A stretch of DNA of 36,022 nucleotides from Solirubrobacterales bacterium (GTDB lineage Bacteria; Actinomycetota; Thermoleophilia; Solirubrobacterales; Solirubrobacteraceae), in the NCBI GenBank assembly GCA_026392255.1, contig JAPLCJ010000039.1:1-36022 (forward strand), read 5' to 3'. This document shows, piece after piece, positions 7,227 through 16,768 of the stretch. Both the position numbers and the translations under genes were made by a program. Every line of letters starts with the position of its first letter. The stretch's first letter is position 1. The notes beneath the pieces were generated by a model. It was not told the DNA's origin. It saw only the letters and a program-made list of their open reading frames with translations, and searched no databases.

Positions 7227-8823
7227 CCCAACCTCAGGAGCTGTTCAGGAGACCCCAGACAGGGCGGGGATCAGTAGTGCTCCCTTGGCGACCGAGGAAG
7301 TAGTTGTTCTCGACTACGGCGGCCAGTACGCCCAGTTGATTGCCCGGCGTATCCGGGAGCTGGGCGTCTGTTCAGAGCTGTTGCCGCACCACGTCGGCGC
7401 AGCTGAAGTAGCTAAGCGCAAGCCGAAGGGACTAATTCTCTCCGGTGGCCCTGCCTCGGTCTTTGGCGAAGGCGCTCCTGTGCTGGAGAAGGAACTCCTT
7501 GAGCTGGGAATCCCCGTTCTGGGTATTTGTTACGGGATGCAGATGCTTGCCCACTCACTTGGGGGCGATGTTCAAGCTGCTGACCACGGAGAGTTCGGCC
7601 GGACCGATCTGACAGTTAGTGACAACGGAGTTCTCCTCGCTGGACAGCCGGCAGAGCAGACGTGCTGGATGAGCCACAGGGATGCAGTGTTCTCCCCGCC
7701 AGCTGGATCACGCGCGCTGGCTTCGTCACCCGCGTCACCTGTAGCTGCCTTTGAGGACGAGGCCCGCAGGATCTACGCGATTCAGTACCACCCTGAGGTG
7801 GTTCATACGCCGTTCGGACAAGAGGTCCTGAGGACGTTCTTAGAGGACATCTGCGGATGCCGCAGAGACTGGACGCCGTCGAGCATTGTTGCGGAGCAGA
7901 TTGAGCGGATTCGCGAACAGGTGGGAACCGGCAGAGTTGTCTGCGGCCTGTCTGGTGGGGTTGACTCATCTGTCGCCGCTCTGTTGGTCCATCGTGCGAT
8001 CGGCGACCAGCTCACCTGTGTCTTTGTTGATCACGGACTGATGCGTAAGAACGAAGGCGAGCAGGTGATCGAAGCGTTCCGTGATCACTTTGGTGTGCCA
8101 CTTGTGGCAGTCGATGCTGAGGAACGCTTCCTCGCAAAGCTCGCTGGCGTGTCTGATCCGGAGGCCAAGCGAAAAGCGATCGGCGCCGAGTTCATTCGAG
8201 TATTTGAGGAAGAGGCCGAGAAAATCCAAGGCGCTGACTTTCTCGTTCAAGGCACTCTCTATTCCGACGTAATCGAATCGGGCGGCGGGACGGGAACTTC
8301 AACTATTAAGTCCCATCACAACGTGGGCGGGCTTCCGGATGACATGCAGTTCCAGCTCGTCGAGCCTCTGAGGACTCTCTTCAAAGACGAAGTCCGTGCT
8401 GTTGGTGCAGAGCTTGGTTTGCCAGACCGGCTGGTCTGGCGCCAGCCATTCCCTGGCCCGGGCCTCGCGATCCGAATTGTTGGCGGTGAAGCCACGAGGG
8501 AGCGCCTTGAGGTCTTGCGAGAGGCAGACGCAATTCTTCAAGACGAGATCCGCCAAGCCGGTCTTTATCGGGAGCTGTGGCAGTCCTTCTGCGTGCTGCC
8601 CGATGTGCAGACCGTCGGCGTTCAAGGCGACGAGCGCACTTACGGCAACCTGATCGTGATTCGAGCGGTCACCAGTGAGGATGCGATGACCGCAGACTGG
8701 GCGAGGCTGCCATATGACCTCCTAGAGAAGATTGCTTCACGCATGATCGGTGAGATTCCTCAGGTCAACAGAATCGCACTTGACATCACCAGCAAGCCTC
8801 CGGGCACGATCGAATGGGAGTGA
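7213..8823 (+). CDS. guaA: GMP synthase (glutamine-hydrolysing)
   Basis: GuaA aminates XMP to GMP using glutamine-derived ammonia and ATP. The N-terminal class I glutamine amidotransferase has Cys106 in LGICYGMQ, and His193/Glu195 in QYHPEV. It is followed by the ATP-pyrophosphatase P-loop [14 protein letters not shown] (about 245-258), the PPi-site region [11 protein letters not shown] and the C-terminal dimerisation domain ending KPPGTIEWE. Length and domain order are normal. The start is uncertain. TTG at 7213 overlaps guaB3 and lacks a ribosome site, and the first 27 residues are not conserved in character. TTG at 7285, just ahead of [10 protein letters not shown], is a good alternative. 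Confidence 0.96.
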   Translation: MPLTDPTSGAVQETPDRAGISSAPLATEEVVVLDYGGQYAQLIARRIRELGVCSELLPHHVGAAEVAKRKPKGLILSGGPASVFGEGAPVLEKELLELGIPVLGICYGMQMLAHSLGGDVQAADHGEFGRTDLTVSDNGVLLAGQPAEQTCWMSHRDAVFSPPAGSRALASSPASPVAAFEDEARRIYAIQYHPEVVHTPFGQEVLRTFLEDICGCRRDWTPSSIVAEQIERIREQVGTGRVVCGLSGGVDSSVAALLVHRAIGDQLTCVFVDHGLMRKNEGEQVIEAFRDHFGVPLVAVDAEERFLAKLAGVSDPEAKRKAIGAEFIRVFEEEAEKIQGADFLVQGTLYSDVIESGGGTGTSTIKSHHNVGGLPDDMQFQLVEPLRTLFKDEVRAVGAELGLPDRLVWRQPFPGPGLAIRIVGGEATRERLEVLREADAILQDEIRQAGLYRELWQSFCVLPDVQTVGVQGDERTYGNLIVIRAVTSEDAMTADWARLPYDLLEKIASRMIGEIPQVNRIALDITSKPPGTIEWE

Positions 8824-8903
8824 TTGCGGGCTGATTAGAGCCTGGGGAGCGGTTCCGTTGGGGCAGGAAGCCCACCGGATCGGCGTGATCCTCGCTCAGT
8901 CCC

Positions 8904-8936
8904 TATGATTCTCACTCGGTTCGCTCACAGCGAGCC
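8904..8936 (+). promoter_or_regulatory. Candidate rplM promoter -10 and 5' leader hairpin
   Basis: TATGAT at 8904-8909 is a good -10 hexamer, though no clear -35 lies 16-18 bases upstream. Transcription from it would begin near 8916. Directly after comes an 8-bp hairpin, 8918-8925 paired with 8929-8936, with one G-U pair and a 3-base loop. It ends just before the GGAAA ribosome site of rplM. A stem at the very 5' end of the message could stabilise it or serve as a binding site for L13 autoregulation. L13 is known to autoregulate rplM-rpsI in Escherichia coli, but applying that here is inference. Confidence 0.4.
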
Positions 8937-8948
8937 GGAAACCTAACT

Positions 8949-9383
8949 ATGAAGACTTACTCCGCTAATCCAAATGACCGTGACCGCCGCTGGTTCGTGG
9001 TTGACGCCGAGGGCAAGACCCTAGGCCGTCTCTCCACCCAGATTGCCGATGTTCTGCGCGGCAAGCGCAAGCCGACCTACACGCCTCACGTTGACACGGG
9101 CGACTTTGTTGTTGTCATCAACGCTGAAAAGGTCTCTGTAACTGGCAAGAAGCGCTCAACGAAGATGTACCACCGTCACTCGGGCTACCCGGGCGGACTG
9201 AAGTCAAGGACCTTCGAGGAAATGATTGAGCGCAAGCCCGAAGATGTCATTCGCCTCGCAGTAAAGGGCATGTTGCCCCGCAACCGCCTTTCCCGCCGTC
9301 AGATCACGAAGCTGAAGATCTACGCCGGACCGCAGCATCCACATTCAGCCCAATCACCCGAGATTCTGGAGATCGACGCTTGA
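8949..9383 (+). CDS. rplM: 50S ribosomal protein L13
   Basis: A 144-residue L13 with the family landmarks [37 protein letters not shown], the [15 protein letters not shown] loop and [20 protein letters not shown] near the C-terminus. It is an early-assembling large-subunit protein that binds 23S rRNA. GGAAA lies about 8 bases before the ATG. The stop overlaps the TTG start of rpsI, the usual rplM-rpsI pair. Confidence 0.98.
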   Translation: MKTYSANPNDRDRRWFVVDAEGKTLGRLSTQIADVLRGKRKPTYTPHVDTGDFVVVINAEKVSVTGKKRSTKMYHRHSGYPGGLKSRTFEEMIERKPEDVIRLAVKGMLPRNRLSRRQITKLKIYAGPQHPHSAQSPEILEIDA

Positions 9384-10096
9384 GCGACGAGCCAACCCAA
9401 CCCGAAGAGCAAGAGCCAGCAGCCCCAGAGGTAGAGGCAGAGGCAGCTCCCGTGGTTGAAGAAACTGCTGCACCAGCACCTAAGGCCAAGAAGAAGGCAA
9501 AGGAGAAGGCTGAGCCCGAAGCAATTCCCGGCGCTGACCTTGTTCCTGATCTTGTTCCTGAGGGCGAGACCGCTATCGCAGCCGAAGAGGCTGTTGAGAC
9601 CGAGTACGAAGTTGAGACAGTGTCTGAGGATGGCGAGACCGTTGTCGCCGTTTCCGAGGAGGTTGCTGAAGAGCAGCCAATCGCCAATGCGGCGATTGAC
9701 CTCGCTAAGGACGCCCGCTACGGAGCGACAGGCAAGCGCAAGCGCGCTATTGCCCGTGTGACTCTCAAGCCAGGCAAGGGCGTCTACCTGATCAACGGCC
9801 GGGAGCTCAACGAGATGTTCCCCCGTCTTACTCTCCAGCGCAACATTCGCCAGCCGCTCGAAGCTGTTGGTTATGAGGCCAAGATGGACGTTGTCGCACT
9901 GATTCACGGTGGCGGCGTTTCAGCTCAGGCTGACGCACTCAGGCATGGCATTTCTCGTGCACTTGAGAAGGCCGACCCAAATCTTCGTGGTGAACTCAAG
10001 CGTCGTGGATTCCTCACGCGTGACTCACGAGTTGTGGAGCGCAAGAAGGCAGGCCTGAAGAAGGCCCGTAAGCGCCCGCAGTTCTCCAAGCGCTGA
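9380..10096 (+). CDS. rpsI: 30S ribosomal protein S9 with long acidic N-terminal extension
   Basis: The S9 core occupies about residues 112-238: [59 protein letters not shown] and the terminal QFSKR whose tail reaches the P-site tRNA. Before it lie about 110 residues rich in Glu, Ala, Pro and Val with a small Lys cluster ([11 protein letters not shown], 35-45), predicted disordered. Typical S9 is about 130 residues. Actinobacterial S9 often has an acidic extension, but usually a shorter one. Within it a 12-base tandem duplication (9539-9550, 9551-9562) encodes DLVPDLVP. The TTG start overlaps the rplM stop (TTGA). No alternative start closer to the core has a better ribosome site. Confidence 0.94.
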   Translation: MSDEPTQPEEQEPAAPEVEAEAAPVVEETAAPAPKAKKKAKEKAEPEAIPGADLVPDLVPEGETAIAAEEAVETEYEVETVSEDGETVVAVSEEVAEEQPIANAAIDLAKDARYGATGKRKRAIARVTLKPGKGVYLINGRELNEMFPRLTLQRNIRQPLEAVGYEAKMDVVALIHGGGVSAQADALRHGISRALEKADPNLRGELKRRGFLTRDSRVVERKKAGLKKARKRPQFSKR

Positions 10097-10118
10097 CATC
10101 CACAGGAGTCTGGCTGCG

Positions 10119-11441
10119 ATGGCCTCAGGACTGTTCGGGACCGACGGTGTTCGTGGGGCGTGGGGCGACAAGCTGACAGTCGAGCTAGCGCTCGCCATTG
10201 CCGACGCTGCAGTGAGCATTGTCGACGCGGAGCGCCCCCGTGCAGTGATCCTTCGGGACACGCGAGAGTCTGGACCTGCCCTCGAGGCAGGGCTGTCGGC
10301 CGGAATAGCAATGGCTGGAGGGGACGCGCTACTAGCTGGCGTCCTACCTACACCCGCAGCGCCAATGCTGCTTGAACGGCACGGTTTTGACCTGGCGTTT
10401 GTCGTTTCCGCCTCTCACAATCCCTACGGAGACAACGGGATCAAGATCTTCGGGCCCGATGGGGACAAGATCCCTGATCATCAGGAAATCGAGATCGAGG
10501 AGCTTGTAGCGGCCGGCAAGCTAGTCAGCAACCGGCGCCCAGGCCACATAGAGCCCCTCAGAGGGGCTTTTGAGGACTATCTGAGGTCTCTGCAGGAACG
10601 ACACCAAGATCTCGACCTGAGCGGTCTCAGGATCCTCCTTGACTGTGCCAACGGTGCGACCAGCGCCGCCGCTCCGGAGGTCTTCAGGCGGCTTGGCGCT
10701 GATGTCACGGTGCTGGCTGATGAACCAAATGGTCAGAACATCAATGCCGACTGTGGCTCCACTCATGTTGAATCGCTCTCGGACCGGGCCCCGGTCGGTG
10801 ACTGGACCGCTGGCTTTGCATTCGACGGAGACGGTGACCGCGTCATGGCAATTGACTCCGAAGGAGTTGTGGTTGACGGTGATGATCTGCTCCTGCTGCT
10901 GGCACAGCATCTTGAGTCCAAGGGTGAACTTGACGGCGGAGTCGCCTTGACCGTGATGGCCAACTACGGCCTGCATGCCGCGTTTGACCGGGATGAGATT
11001 GAGGTAACGACGACTCCAGTTGGTGACAGGAATGTTCTCGCAGCCCTCAGGGAGCTCGGTTGGCGTCTGGGCGGCGAACAGTCCGGGCACATAATTGACC
11101 TCGCTACCGGGCCTTGCGGGGACGGCATCGGGACAGCACTTCTGACGCTAGAAGCCCTTGGTGGGGTCCCACTCGTTGACCGGCCGAGTTTTGACCGCCT
11201 GCCACAACTTCTGATCAACGTTTCAGTCGCAGACAGCACCGGTTTCTCAGCGAACACAACCTTGGCTCGTCTGATTGAGTCGGAATCAATAGCGCTGGAA
11301 GGTCGTGGGCGTGTTCTCGTCCGTGCAAGCGGCACAGAGCCGCTGGTGCGCGTCATGGTTGAGGCTCCTACTGCTGAGGAGACCAAAGCGGTCTGCGAAC
11401 GGCTTGCCGAGGCAGTCGGGCAGGAGCTGGGCTCAGCCTGA
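10119..11441 (+). CDS. glmM: Phosphoglucosamine mutase
   Basis: GlmM interconverts glucosamine-6-phosphate and glucosamine-1-phosphate, feeding UDP-GlcNAc synthesis for peptidoglycan. The 440-residue protein begins GLFGTDGVRGAWG. The phosphoserine Ser99 lies in VSASHNPYGDNGIKIFG, the Mg site is DGDGDR (Asp236, 238, 240), the sugar loop GGEQSGH follows, and the C-terminal phosphate-binding loop is RASGTEPLVRVMVEA. AGGAG lies 10 bases before the ATG. It sits 22 bases after rpsI and 89 bases before glmS, which makes its substrate, so consecutive steps of one pathway are adjacent. Confidence 0.97.
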   Translation: MASGLFGTDGVRGAWGDKLTVELALAIADAAVSIVDAERPRAVILRDTRESGPALEAGLSAGIAMAGGDALLAGVLPTPAAPMLLERHGFDLAFVVSASHNPYGDNGIKIFGPDGDKIPDHQEIEIEELVAAGKLVSNRRPGHIEPLRGAFEDYLRSLQERHQDLDLSGLRILLDCANGATSAAAPEVFRRLGADVTVLADEPNGQNINADCGSTHVESLSDRAPVGDWTAGFAFDGDGDRVMAIDSEGVVVDGDDLLLLLAQHLESKGELDGGVALTVMANYGLHAAFDRDEIEVTTTPVGDRNVLAALRELGWRLGGEQSGHIIDLATGPCGDGIGTALLTLEALGGVPLVDRPSFDRLPQLLINVSVADSTGFSANTTLARLIESESIALEGRGRVLVRASGTEPLVRVMVEAPTAEETKAVCERLAEAVGQELGSA

Positions 11442-11530
11442 GGGAGGCTGGTTAGGCAGTGACGGCCTCGCCCGGCGGTAGCATCGTCACATTCGGTTCC
11501 TAGTCAGACAGAGGGACGGATAACCATCAC

Positions 11531-13408
11531 ATGTGCGGAATCATCGGATACACAGGCCCACGCGACCCGCGTGAGATCCTCCTAGCGGGGCTCGAACGCC
11601 TTGAATATCGCGGTTATGACAGCGCCGGCATCGCAGTCCTGCAAGAGGGCGGCGCCGATGTAGTCAGAGCAGTTGGGAACCTTGCTGCCCTGCGTGAAGC
11701 AATGGGCATTGCGGCAGCTGGTAACGCTGATTCCAGTAGTGGTGCCGTCGCCGTTGCCGAGCTCAAAGAACAGACCGGAATCGGGCACACTCGGTGGGCA
11801 ACTCACGGTCGGGTAACCGAGGCGAACGCTCATCCCCACAGCGACAATGATGGCGTTGCGCAGGTTGTGGTCAACGGGATCATTGAGAACTTCGCCACAC
11901 TCCGACGCGAGCTGGAGTCGAAAGGCTCTGTGTTTACCTCTGAAACCGATGCCGAGGTAGTTGCCCATCTCGTCGCCTCGTTCTATCAGGGTGATTTGGT
12001 GGCAGCTGTACGCGAGGCAGACACTCACCTTGAAGGCCACTACGCCTTCGTAGCGATGACCGATACAGAACCGGGCCTGCTCGTAGGAGCTCGCCGCGAG
12101 TGCCCACTTGTGGTTGGGCTCGGAGATGGAGAGGCGTTCATCGCTTCAGCGGTCCCCGCCTTCCTCGATCACACCCGGAGCGTGCTCTCGGTTGAGGATG
12201 GAGAGGTGGTGATCATCCGGCCCGAGGGAGTGGTTATTGAGTCACTTGAGGGCCAGCCGATCCAGCGGGAGCCAGAGGAAGTTGATTGGGACGCGCAGAC
12301 AGCTGAGAAGGGTGGCTACGAGACCTTCATGCTCAAGGAGATTCATGAGCAGGCCGATGCACTCTCGGAGACGATTGCTGATCGGACTGTCCGACCTGAT
12401 GGTGTGGACCTCGGTGACTTGGGTGCTATTGACGATGCCCTTCTCTCGAGGATAAATCGCATCGTCGTCGTTGCCTGCGGAACCTCTTACCACGCAGGTC
12501 TAATCGGGCGCTACGCAATTGAGGCATGGGCCCGCGTCCCAGTGGAAGTTGAGCTGGCAAGCGAATACAGATACCGAACACCAGTAGTGGGTCCAGATGA
12601 TCTCGTCATCGGAATTACGCAATCGGGTGAGACGCGCGACACCCTTGCAGCCATGAGGTGCGCGCAAGAAGCGGGAGCCACCGTGCTCGCACTGACAAAC
12701 ATCATGGGTTCCCAAGCTGAACGCGAGGCTGATGGGGTTCTGTTCACCAGAGCTGGGCTCGAGATCGGTGTGGCGGCTACGAAGACGTTTATCACTCAGG
12801 TTGCGGCATTGGGGCTGCTTGGGCTTCGGCTAGCTGAGCTCCGAGGCAGCTTGGATAAACAACGTCTAACTGAACTTGTGGCTGAGATGAAGTCCCTTCC
12901 CCGACTTGTTGCAGAGACCATCGAGATGAGCGAGGGTCCGGCGATGGAGATCGGCACCCGGTATTCCAAGGCCGGGTTCTTCCTCTACATCGGCCGCAAC
13001 GCTGGCCTCCCAATTGCGCTTGAGGGTGCCTTGAAGCTCAAAGAGATCGCCTACGTGCCAACGGATGCTTATGCCGCAGGTGAGATGAAGCACGGGCCGA
13101 TCGCTCTGCTTGACGAGGACACTCCAGTTGTCTGCGTCGCAACTGACTCTCCAGTGCTCGAGAAGATTGTCTCCAACGTGATGGAAGTCCGCGCCCGAGG
13201 GGCCGTGGTCATCGGGGTAGAGACAGTTGGCTCTAGTGCGCTTGACGGAATTGCCGAGGACCGGATCCAGGTCCCGCAGGCGGATCCCATCTTGGGAGCC
13301 CTGTTGGCCGTGATCCCATTGCAGCTACTGGCCTATTCCATCGCGCGGGAACGCGGCCTCAATGTGGACCAGCCACGCAACCTCGCCAAGACGGTGACAG
13401 TCGAGTGA
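11531..13408 (+). CDS. glmS: Glutamine-fructose-6-phosphate aminotransferase (isomerising)
   Basis: GlmS makes glucosamine-6-phosphate from fructose-6-phosphate and glutamine, the first committed step of amino-sugar synthesis. The catalytic Cys sits directly after the initiator Met in MCGIIGYTGPRD, and the N-terminal Ntn glutaminase continues with YRGYDSAGIAVL and GHTRWATHG. Two SIS domains follow, with CGTSYHAG, TQSGETRDTLAAM and GRNAGLPIALEGALKLKEI. The C-terminus DQPRNLAKTVTVE is canonical. The length of 625 is normal. GAGGGA lies about 12 bases upstream of the ATG. The 89-base upstream gap is too short for a glmS ribozyme and shows none of its structure. Confidence 0.98.
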   Translation: MCGIIGYTGPRDPREILLAGLERLEYRGYDSAGIAVLQEGGADVVRAVGNLAALREAMGIAAAGNADSSSGAVAVAELKEQTGIGHTRWATHGRVTEANAHPHSDNDGVAQVVVNGIIENFATLRRELESKGSVFTSETDAEVVAHLVASFYQGDLVAAVREADTHLEGHYAFVAMTDTEPGLLVGARRECPLVVGLGDGEAFIASAVPAFLDHTRSVLSVEDGEVVIIRPEGVVIESLEGQPIQREPEEVDWDAQTAEKGGYETFMLKEIHEQADALSETIADRTVRPDGVDLGDLGAIDDALLSRINRIVVVACGTSYHAGLIGRYAIEAWARVPVEVELASEYRYRTPVVGPDDLVIGITQSGETRDTLAAMRCAQEAGATVLALTNIMGSQAEREADGVLFTRAGLEIGVAATKTFITQVAALGLLGLRLAELRGSLDKQRLTELVAEMKSLPRLVAETIEMSEGPAMEIGTRYSKAGFFLYIGRNAGLPIALEGALKLKEIAYVPTDAYAAGEMKHGPIALLDEDTPVVCVATDSPVLEKIVSNVMEVRARGAVVIGVETVGSSALDGIAEDRIQVPQADPILGALLAVIPLQLLAYSIARERGLNVDQPRNLAKTVTVE

Positions 13409-13776
13409 CCCAACTTCCCGGGGTTGGCATCGACCTCCTAGAGATCTCCCGGCTTGAGCTGGCGCTGGAGCGCCGTCCCAATTTGAAGTTGAGGCTGTTT
13501 GATGCCGAGGAGATTGAGTTCTGCGAACGCAGTCGCAAACCGGGACGTCAGTTGGCTACACGCTTCTGCGCTAAGGAGGCGACGATCAAGGCCTTGGGTC
13601 TGAGAGGCGGGAATATGCGCGACATCGTCGTGCGTGGCGGCGGGGTTGAGCCCCCGGCAATCCTGCTCAAAGGCCACGCTGCGCGCGTAGCTAAGGACCA
13701 TGGGGTCAACGTTTCCCTTTCCCTTACCCATGAGCGCGGGATGGCGGCGGCAGTGGCATTGGCCACGAGGCCATGA
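13405..13776 (+). CDS. acpS: Holo-[acyl-carrier-protein] synthase
   Basis: AcpS transfers phosphopantetheine from CoA to apo-ACP, activating fatty-acid synthesis. The 123-residue protein has the metal-binding VGIDLLEISR (Asp9) and the family motif RFCAKEATIKALGL, whose Glu is the second metal ligand and whose Lys binds CoA. It ends with the usual SLTHERGMAAAVALA. The GTG start overlaps the glmS stop (GTGA), and its own stop overlaps the next ATG (ATGA), so it is tightly coupled in the operon. Confidence 0.95.
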   Translation: MTQLPGVGIDLLEISRLELALERRPNLKLRLFDAEEIEFCERSRKPGRQLATRFCAKEATIKALGLRGGNMRDIVVRGGGVEPPAILLKGHAARVAKDHGVNVSLSLTHERGMAAAVALATRP

Positions 13777-14261
13777 AGCAGCCCGGTAAGGTTCAACAAA
13801 TGACAACTGTTGCTGAGATTATGGATGCTGACCCGGTGACAATTTCGCCTGACACTGACGTCCAGACTGTCGTCGAGACAATGAAGGCAAACGAGCTGCC
13901 TGGCCTTCCAGTGGTGGACGCTGACGGCAAGTGTGTGGGCATCGTTACTGAGAGTGATCTGATCATCGCCGACGAGGAGGCTGACCTCCACATCCCGCAC
14001 TACATCCAGATCATGGGCGGGATTGTCTGGCTTGAGCCGCTGCGACATTTTGAGGAGAAGTTCAAGAAGGCGCTTGCCTCAGATGCTTCTCAGATGATGA
14101 CGTCTGAGGATCTGACAACAGTCGGACCCGACGCAACTGTTGGGGAGGCAGGGAAGGCAATCGCCGAGCATGGCCATAATCGCCTGCCGGTGGTTGATTC
14201 TGAGGGTCGTCTAGTGGGCGTAGTCACCCGCGTCGACGTCCTTAGTGCCCTGACGGCGTAG
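13773..14261 (+). CDS. Tandem CBS-domain protein
   Basis: A 162-residue soluble protein made almost only of two CBS motifs. The first (about residues 13-68) runs from VAEIMDADPVTISPD to GLPVVDADGKCVGIVTESDL. The second (about 100-160) runs from SQMMTSEDLTTVGPDATV to NRLPVVDSEGRLVGVVTRVDV. An amphipathic linker between them (HIPHYIQIMGGIVWLEPLRH) is usual in this subclass. CBS pairs bind adenine nucleotides or SAM and act as energy or ligand sensors. The partner here is unknown, and its place between acpS and alr suggests a link to envelope or growth control only by position. ATG 13773 overlaps acpS. ATG 13800, with AAGG 8 bases upstream, is an equally good start and lies just before the conserved domain. 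Confidence 0.88.
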   Translation: MKQPGKVQQMTTVAEIMDADPVTISPDTDVQTVVETMKANELPGLPVVDADGKCVGIVTESDLIIADEEADLHIPHYIQIMGGIVWLEPLRHFEEKFKKALASDASQMMTSEDLTTVGPDATVGEAGKAIAEHGHNRLPVVDSEGRLVGVVTRVDVLSALTA

Positions 14262-15364
14262 TGGCCCGCGCGACCGCAGAAGTTGACCTTGAGGCCATCC
14301 GCCTCAACTGCGAGTTGCTTGACACGAAAGCTGGGTCCGCGGTGCTGTGCGCGGTGGTTAAGGCCAATGGCTATGGCCACGGCATGGTTGAGGTGGCCCG
14401 TGCCGCGCAGGCTGGGGGTGCCAACTGGCTGGCCGTAGCTGCAGGAACTGAGGCGCTTGCGCTCCGCCACGCTGGGATACAAGGACACATCCTTGTTATG
14501 GGAGTGGTTGGGCGAGAAGAGGTTGATGAGCTTGTTAGCGCGTCGTGCGACTTGGTCGCGTGGTCTGATGATCTTGTCGATTGGGCCGTGCGCGCTGAAA
14601 CTCAGGCGCGGATTCATGTGAAGTTCGACACGGGAATGGGACGGTTGGGAACGCGTAGCTTGCCTAACGCTGCTCGACTGGCTCTCAGGGTGAAGGAGTC
14701 GGAAGGGGTTGACCTGATCGGGGTGACAACGCACTTCGCTACCGCTGACGCGGCTGACAATTCCTTCATGAGAGAGCAGAACGACAGGTTCGGCGAATTA
14801 GTTGGGCAGGTTCGCCTCTTTGCGCCAGACGTTCTTGCCCACGCGGCCAACAGCGCTGCCACCCTTGGTTTTCCGGAGTCGCACCACGACATGGTCCGCT
14901 GTGGCATCGGGATCTACGGACTCGACCCGTTCGGGGCTGACCCAACTGTCCATGGGCTGATACCTGCTCTCGCTTTGAAGTCCTGGCTTGCCACGGTTAA
15001 AGAGACGGCCGCGGGGGAGAGCGTTGGGTACGGCCAAACTTTCGTTGCTGCAACCCCGACGGTGATCGGGACGGTGCCGATCGGTTACGCCGACGGTCTT
15101 CGCCGCCTCTTAGGTGGGCAGGTTGAAGCGCTGGTTGGTGGTCGCCGGGTCCCCATCGTTGGGAACGTCAGCATGGACAACATCACACTCGATCTAGGCC
15201 AAGGAGCGACGGACTCGGTTGGAAGTGAGGTGGTCCTGCTTGGCTCGGACGGGTTTAACCGTGTGCTCGTAGAAGATTGGGCTAGGGCCGCCCAGACCAT
15301 CAACTATGAGATCGCAACAGGCCTTGGTGGCAGAACCAGTTTTGAATATCGGGGTAAGGCTTGA
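14261..15364 (+). CDS. alr: Alanine racemase
   Basis: Alr is a PLP enzyme making D-alanine for peptidoglycan. The PLP-lysine Lys34 is in AVVKANGYGHGMVEVA. HVKFDTGMGRLG, the second catalytic Tyr region SVGYGQTFVA and PIGYADGLRR, and the active-site loop VGNVSMDNITLDL are all present. The length of 367 is normal. GTG at 14261 shares its first base with the stop of the CBS gene. The stop overlaps the TTG of the next gene. With murI at 1126, both D-amino-acid racemases of peptidoglycan synthesis lie in this window. Confidence 0.97.
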   Translation: MARATAEVDLEAIRLNCELLDTKAGSAVLCAVVKANGYGHGMVEVARAAQAGGANWLAVAAGTEALALRHAGIQGHILVMGVVGREEVDELVSASCDLVAWSDDLVDWAVRAETQARIHVKFDTGMGRLGTRSLPNAARLALRVKESEGVDLIGVTTHFATADAADNSFMREQNDRFGELVGQVRLFAPDVLAHAANSAATLGFPESHHDMVRCGIGIYGLDPFGADPTVHGLIPALALKSWLATVKETAAGESVGYGQTFVAATPTVIGTVPIGYADGLRRLLGGQVEALVGGRRVPIVGNVSMDNITLDLGQGATDSVGSEVVLLGSDGFNRVLVEDWARAAQTINYEIATGLGGRTSFEYRGKA

Positions 15365-16758
15365 CTGGGACGAGTGTGCCAACTGAGGTGGAGGGAGCTC
15401 TTCCAGACGGCGCGTGGATAGTAGGAGGCGCCGTTCGTGACGAGATCCTCGGGCGTGATGTCGTCGACATTGATGCCGTTGTTTCGGGTGACCCTGAAGC
15501 TGTGGCATCTGGCGTGAGGAAGGCCGTCGGCAACTCGGCGATGTTCTCACTAAACGACGCTTTCGGCGCCTGGAGAGTCGTTGACCACGACCACCGTTGG
15601 CAAGTAGATGTCAGCCCTCTCGCGGGCACAACCATCAGCGAAGACCTTGCGCATCGAGACCTAACAGTCAATGCAATCGCTAGGGAGGTGGGGAGTCAGG
15701 AGTTGATCGACCCCTTCGATGGCCGCCGAGATCTAGACGCCAAGGTGCTGCGAGCCGTGGGATCGACCTCCTTCACAGATGATCCTCTGCGCGTACTTCG
15801 GCTAGTCCGAATCGCGGGTGAGCTTGGTTTCGAGGTCGAGCCGGCAACGCTGGAGCTGGCGCGAGACGCGTCACCCCAGCTTCCAGCGGTCTCGGGCGAG
15901 CGGCAATTCATGGAGTTTGGTCGAATCATTGGTGGTGGCGAGTCACTGGCAGGCATTCGGCTGATGGACGACCTCGGCGCTCTTGAGGCGGTCCTCCCAG
16001 AGCTGACGCAGCTACGTGGGATCGGACAGAGCAGCTATCACCACCTTGACTGCTTTGAACACACCCTGATGGTCCTTGAGCAGAGTTTGATGCTTGAGGA
16101 CAGCCCTGACCTCCTCGGTGAGTCGGGGCTCGAAGTGGCAGCTCTGTTGAATGGTGACATTGGCGATGGCCTCCGACGATGGGATGCCGTGAGGCTCGGC
16201 GCTCTGCTTCACGACATCGCGAAGTCAACTACTCGGGTTGAGTACTCAGGTGGGCGAATTGGCTTCCCCGACCATCAAATTGTTGGGATGGCGGTCACGG
16301 CCGAGATCCTCGCTCGTCTGCGGACCTCAACCCGGCTTTCGTCTGCGGTTCAGGCGATGGTGAGGCACCACATGGACGCTGGGTTCATGACCCATCACGA
16401 GCCTGTGTCTGCCCGTGACATTGAGGGGTATCTCGTCTCGACGGAGCCAGTGTCTGTCGATGTGACTGTTCTGTCTGCTGCCGATCGGCTGGCTACGAGG
16501 GGAAGGCGCAGTGATGAAGCGATACCGCGTCACATGGGTCTTTGTGAGAAGTTGCTCCGCGCGGCAGTCGAGCGCGAGAAGAAGGGAACGGACCCGGCTC
16601 TGATCAGAGGGGATGACCTGGCTTCCGCGCTGGGCATTGAGCAAGGGCCACAGGTGGGTGTGCTGCTTGCAGAACTTGCTGCCGCCCAATACGCCGGTGA
16701 GATCTGCACAGAGGAGGAGGCCGTGGCTCACGCCCAGCGGTTCCTCGCTTCCCAGTAG
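15361..16758 (+). CDS. cca: CCA tRNA nucleotidyltransferase (class II, HD domain)
   Basis: Polymerase-beta-fold nucleotidyltransferase that builds or repairs the CCA end of tRNAs. GGAVRDEILGRDVVDIDAVV holds the metal-binding Asp36 and Asp38, with Asp83 in WQVDVSPL as third carboxylate. LAHRDLTVNAIA and DDPLRVLRLVRIAGELGF are the conserved template motifs of the neck. The C-terminal half carries an HD domain (His284-Asp285 in LLHDIAKS), which in relatives gives 2',3'-cyclic phosphodiesterase or phosphatase activity. The length of 465 fits. TTG at 15361 overlaps the alr stop; GTG at 15376 is an alternative. A split CC-adding or A-adding role cannot be excluded. Confidence 0.9.
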   Translation: MTGTSVPTEVEGALPDGAWIVGGAVRDEILGRDVVDIDAVVSGDPEAVASGVRKAVGNSAMFSLNDAFGAWRVVDHDHRWQVDVSPLAGTTISEDLAHRDLTVNAIAREVGSQELIDPFDGRRDLDAKVLRAVGSTSFTDDPLRVLRLVRIAGELGFEVEPATLELARDASPQLPAVSGERQFMEFGRIIGGGESLAGIRLMDDLGALEAVLPELTQLRGIGQSSYHHLDCFEHTLMVLEQSLMLEDSPDLLGESGLEVAALLNGDIGDGLRRWDAVRLGALLHDIAKSTTRVEYSGGRIGFPDHQIVGMAVTAEILARLRTSTRLSSAVQAMVRHHMDAGFMTHHEPVSARDIEGYLVSTEPVSVDVTVLSAADRLATRGRRSDEAIPRHMGLCEKLLRAAVEREKKGTDPALIRGDDLASALGIEQGPQVGVLLAELAAAQYAGEICTEEEAVAHAQRFLASQ

Positions 16759-16768
16759 GCTGATTTGC

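Noticed and set aside
9320-9907. 195-codon minus-strand open frame
   Set aside because: It is antisense to rplM-rpsI; its Leu-rich translation is the mirror of the Glu-rich codons of S9.
11442-11530. glmS ribozyme or other riboswitch before glmS
   Set aside because: The gap is only 89 bases, and no ribozyme core or strong structure was visible.
14090-14734. 214-codon minus-strand open frame
   Set aside because: It is antisense to the CBS and alr genes, which have full family motifs; its translation is low in structure and has no motif.
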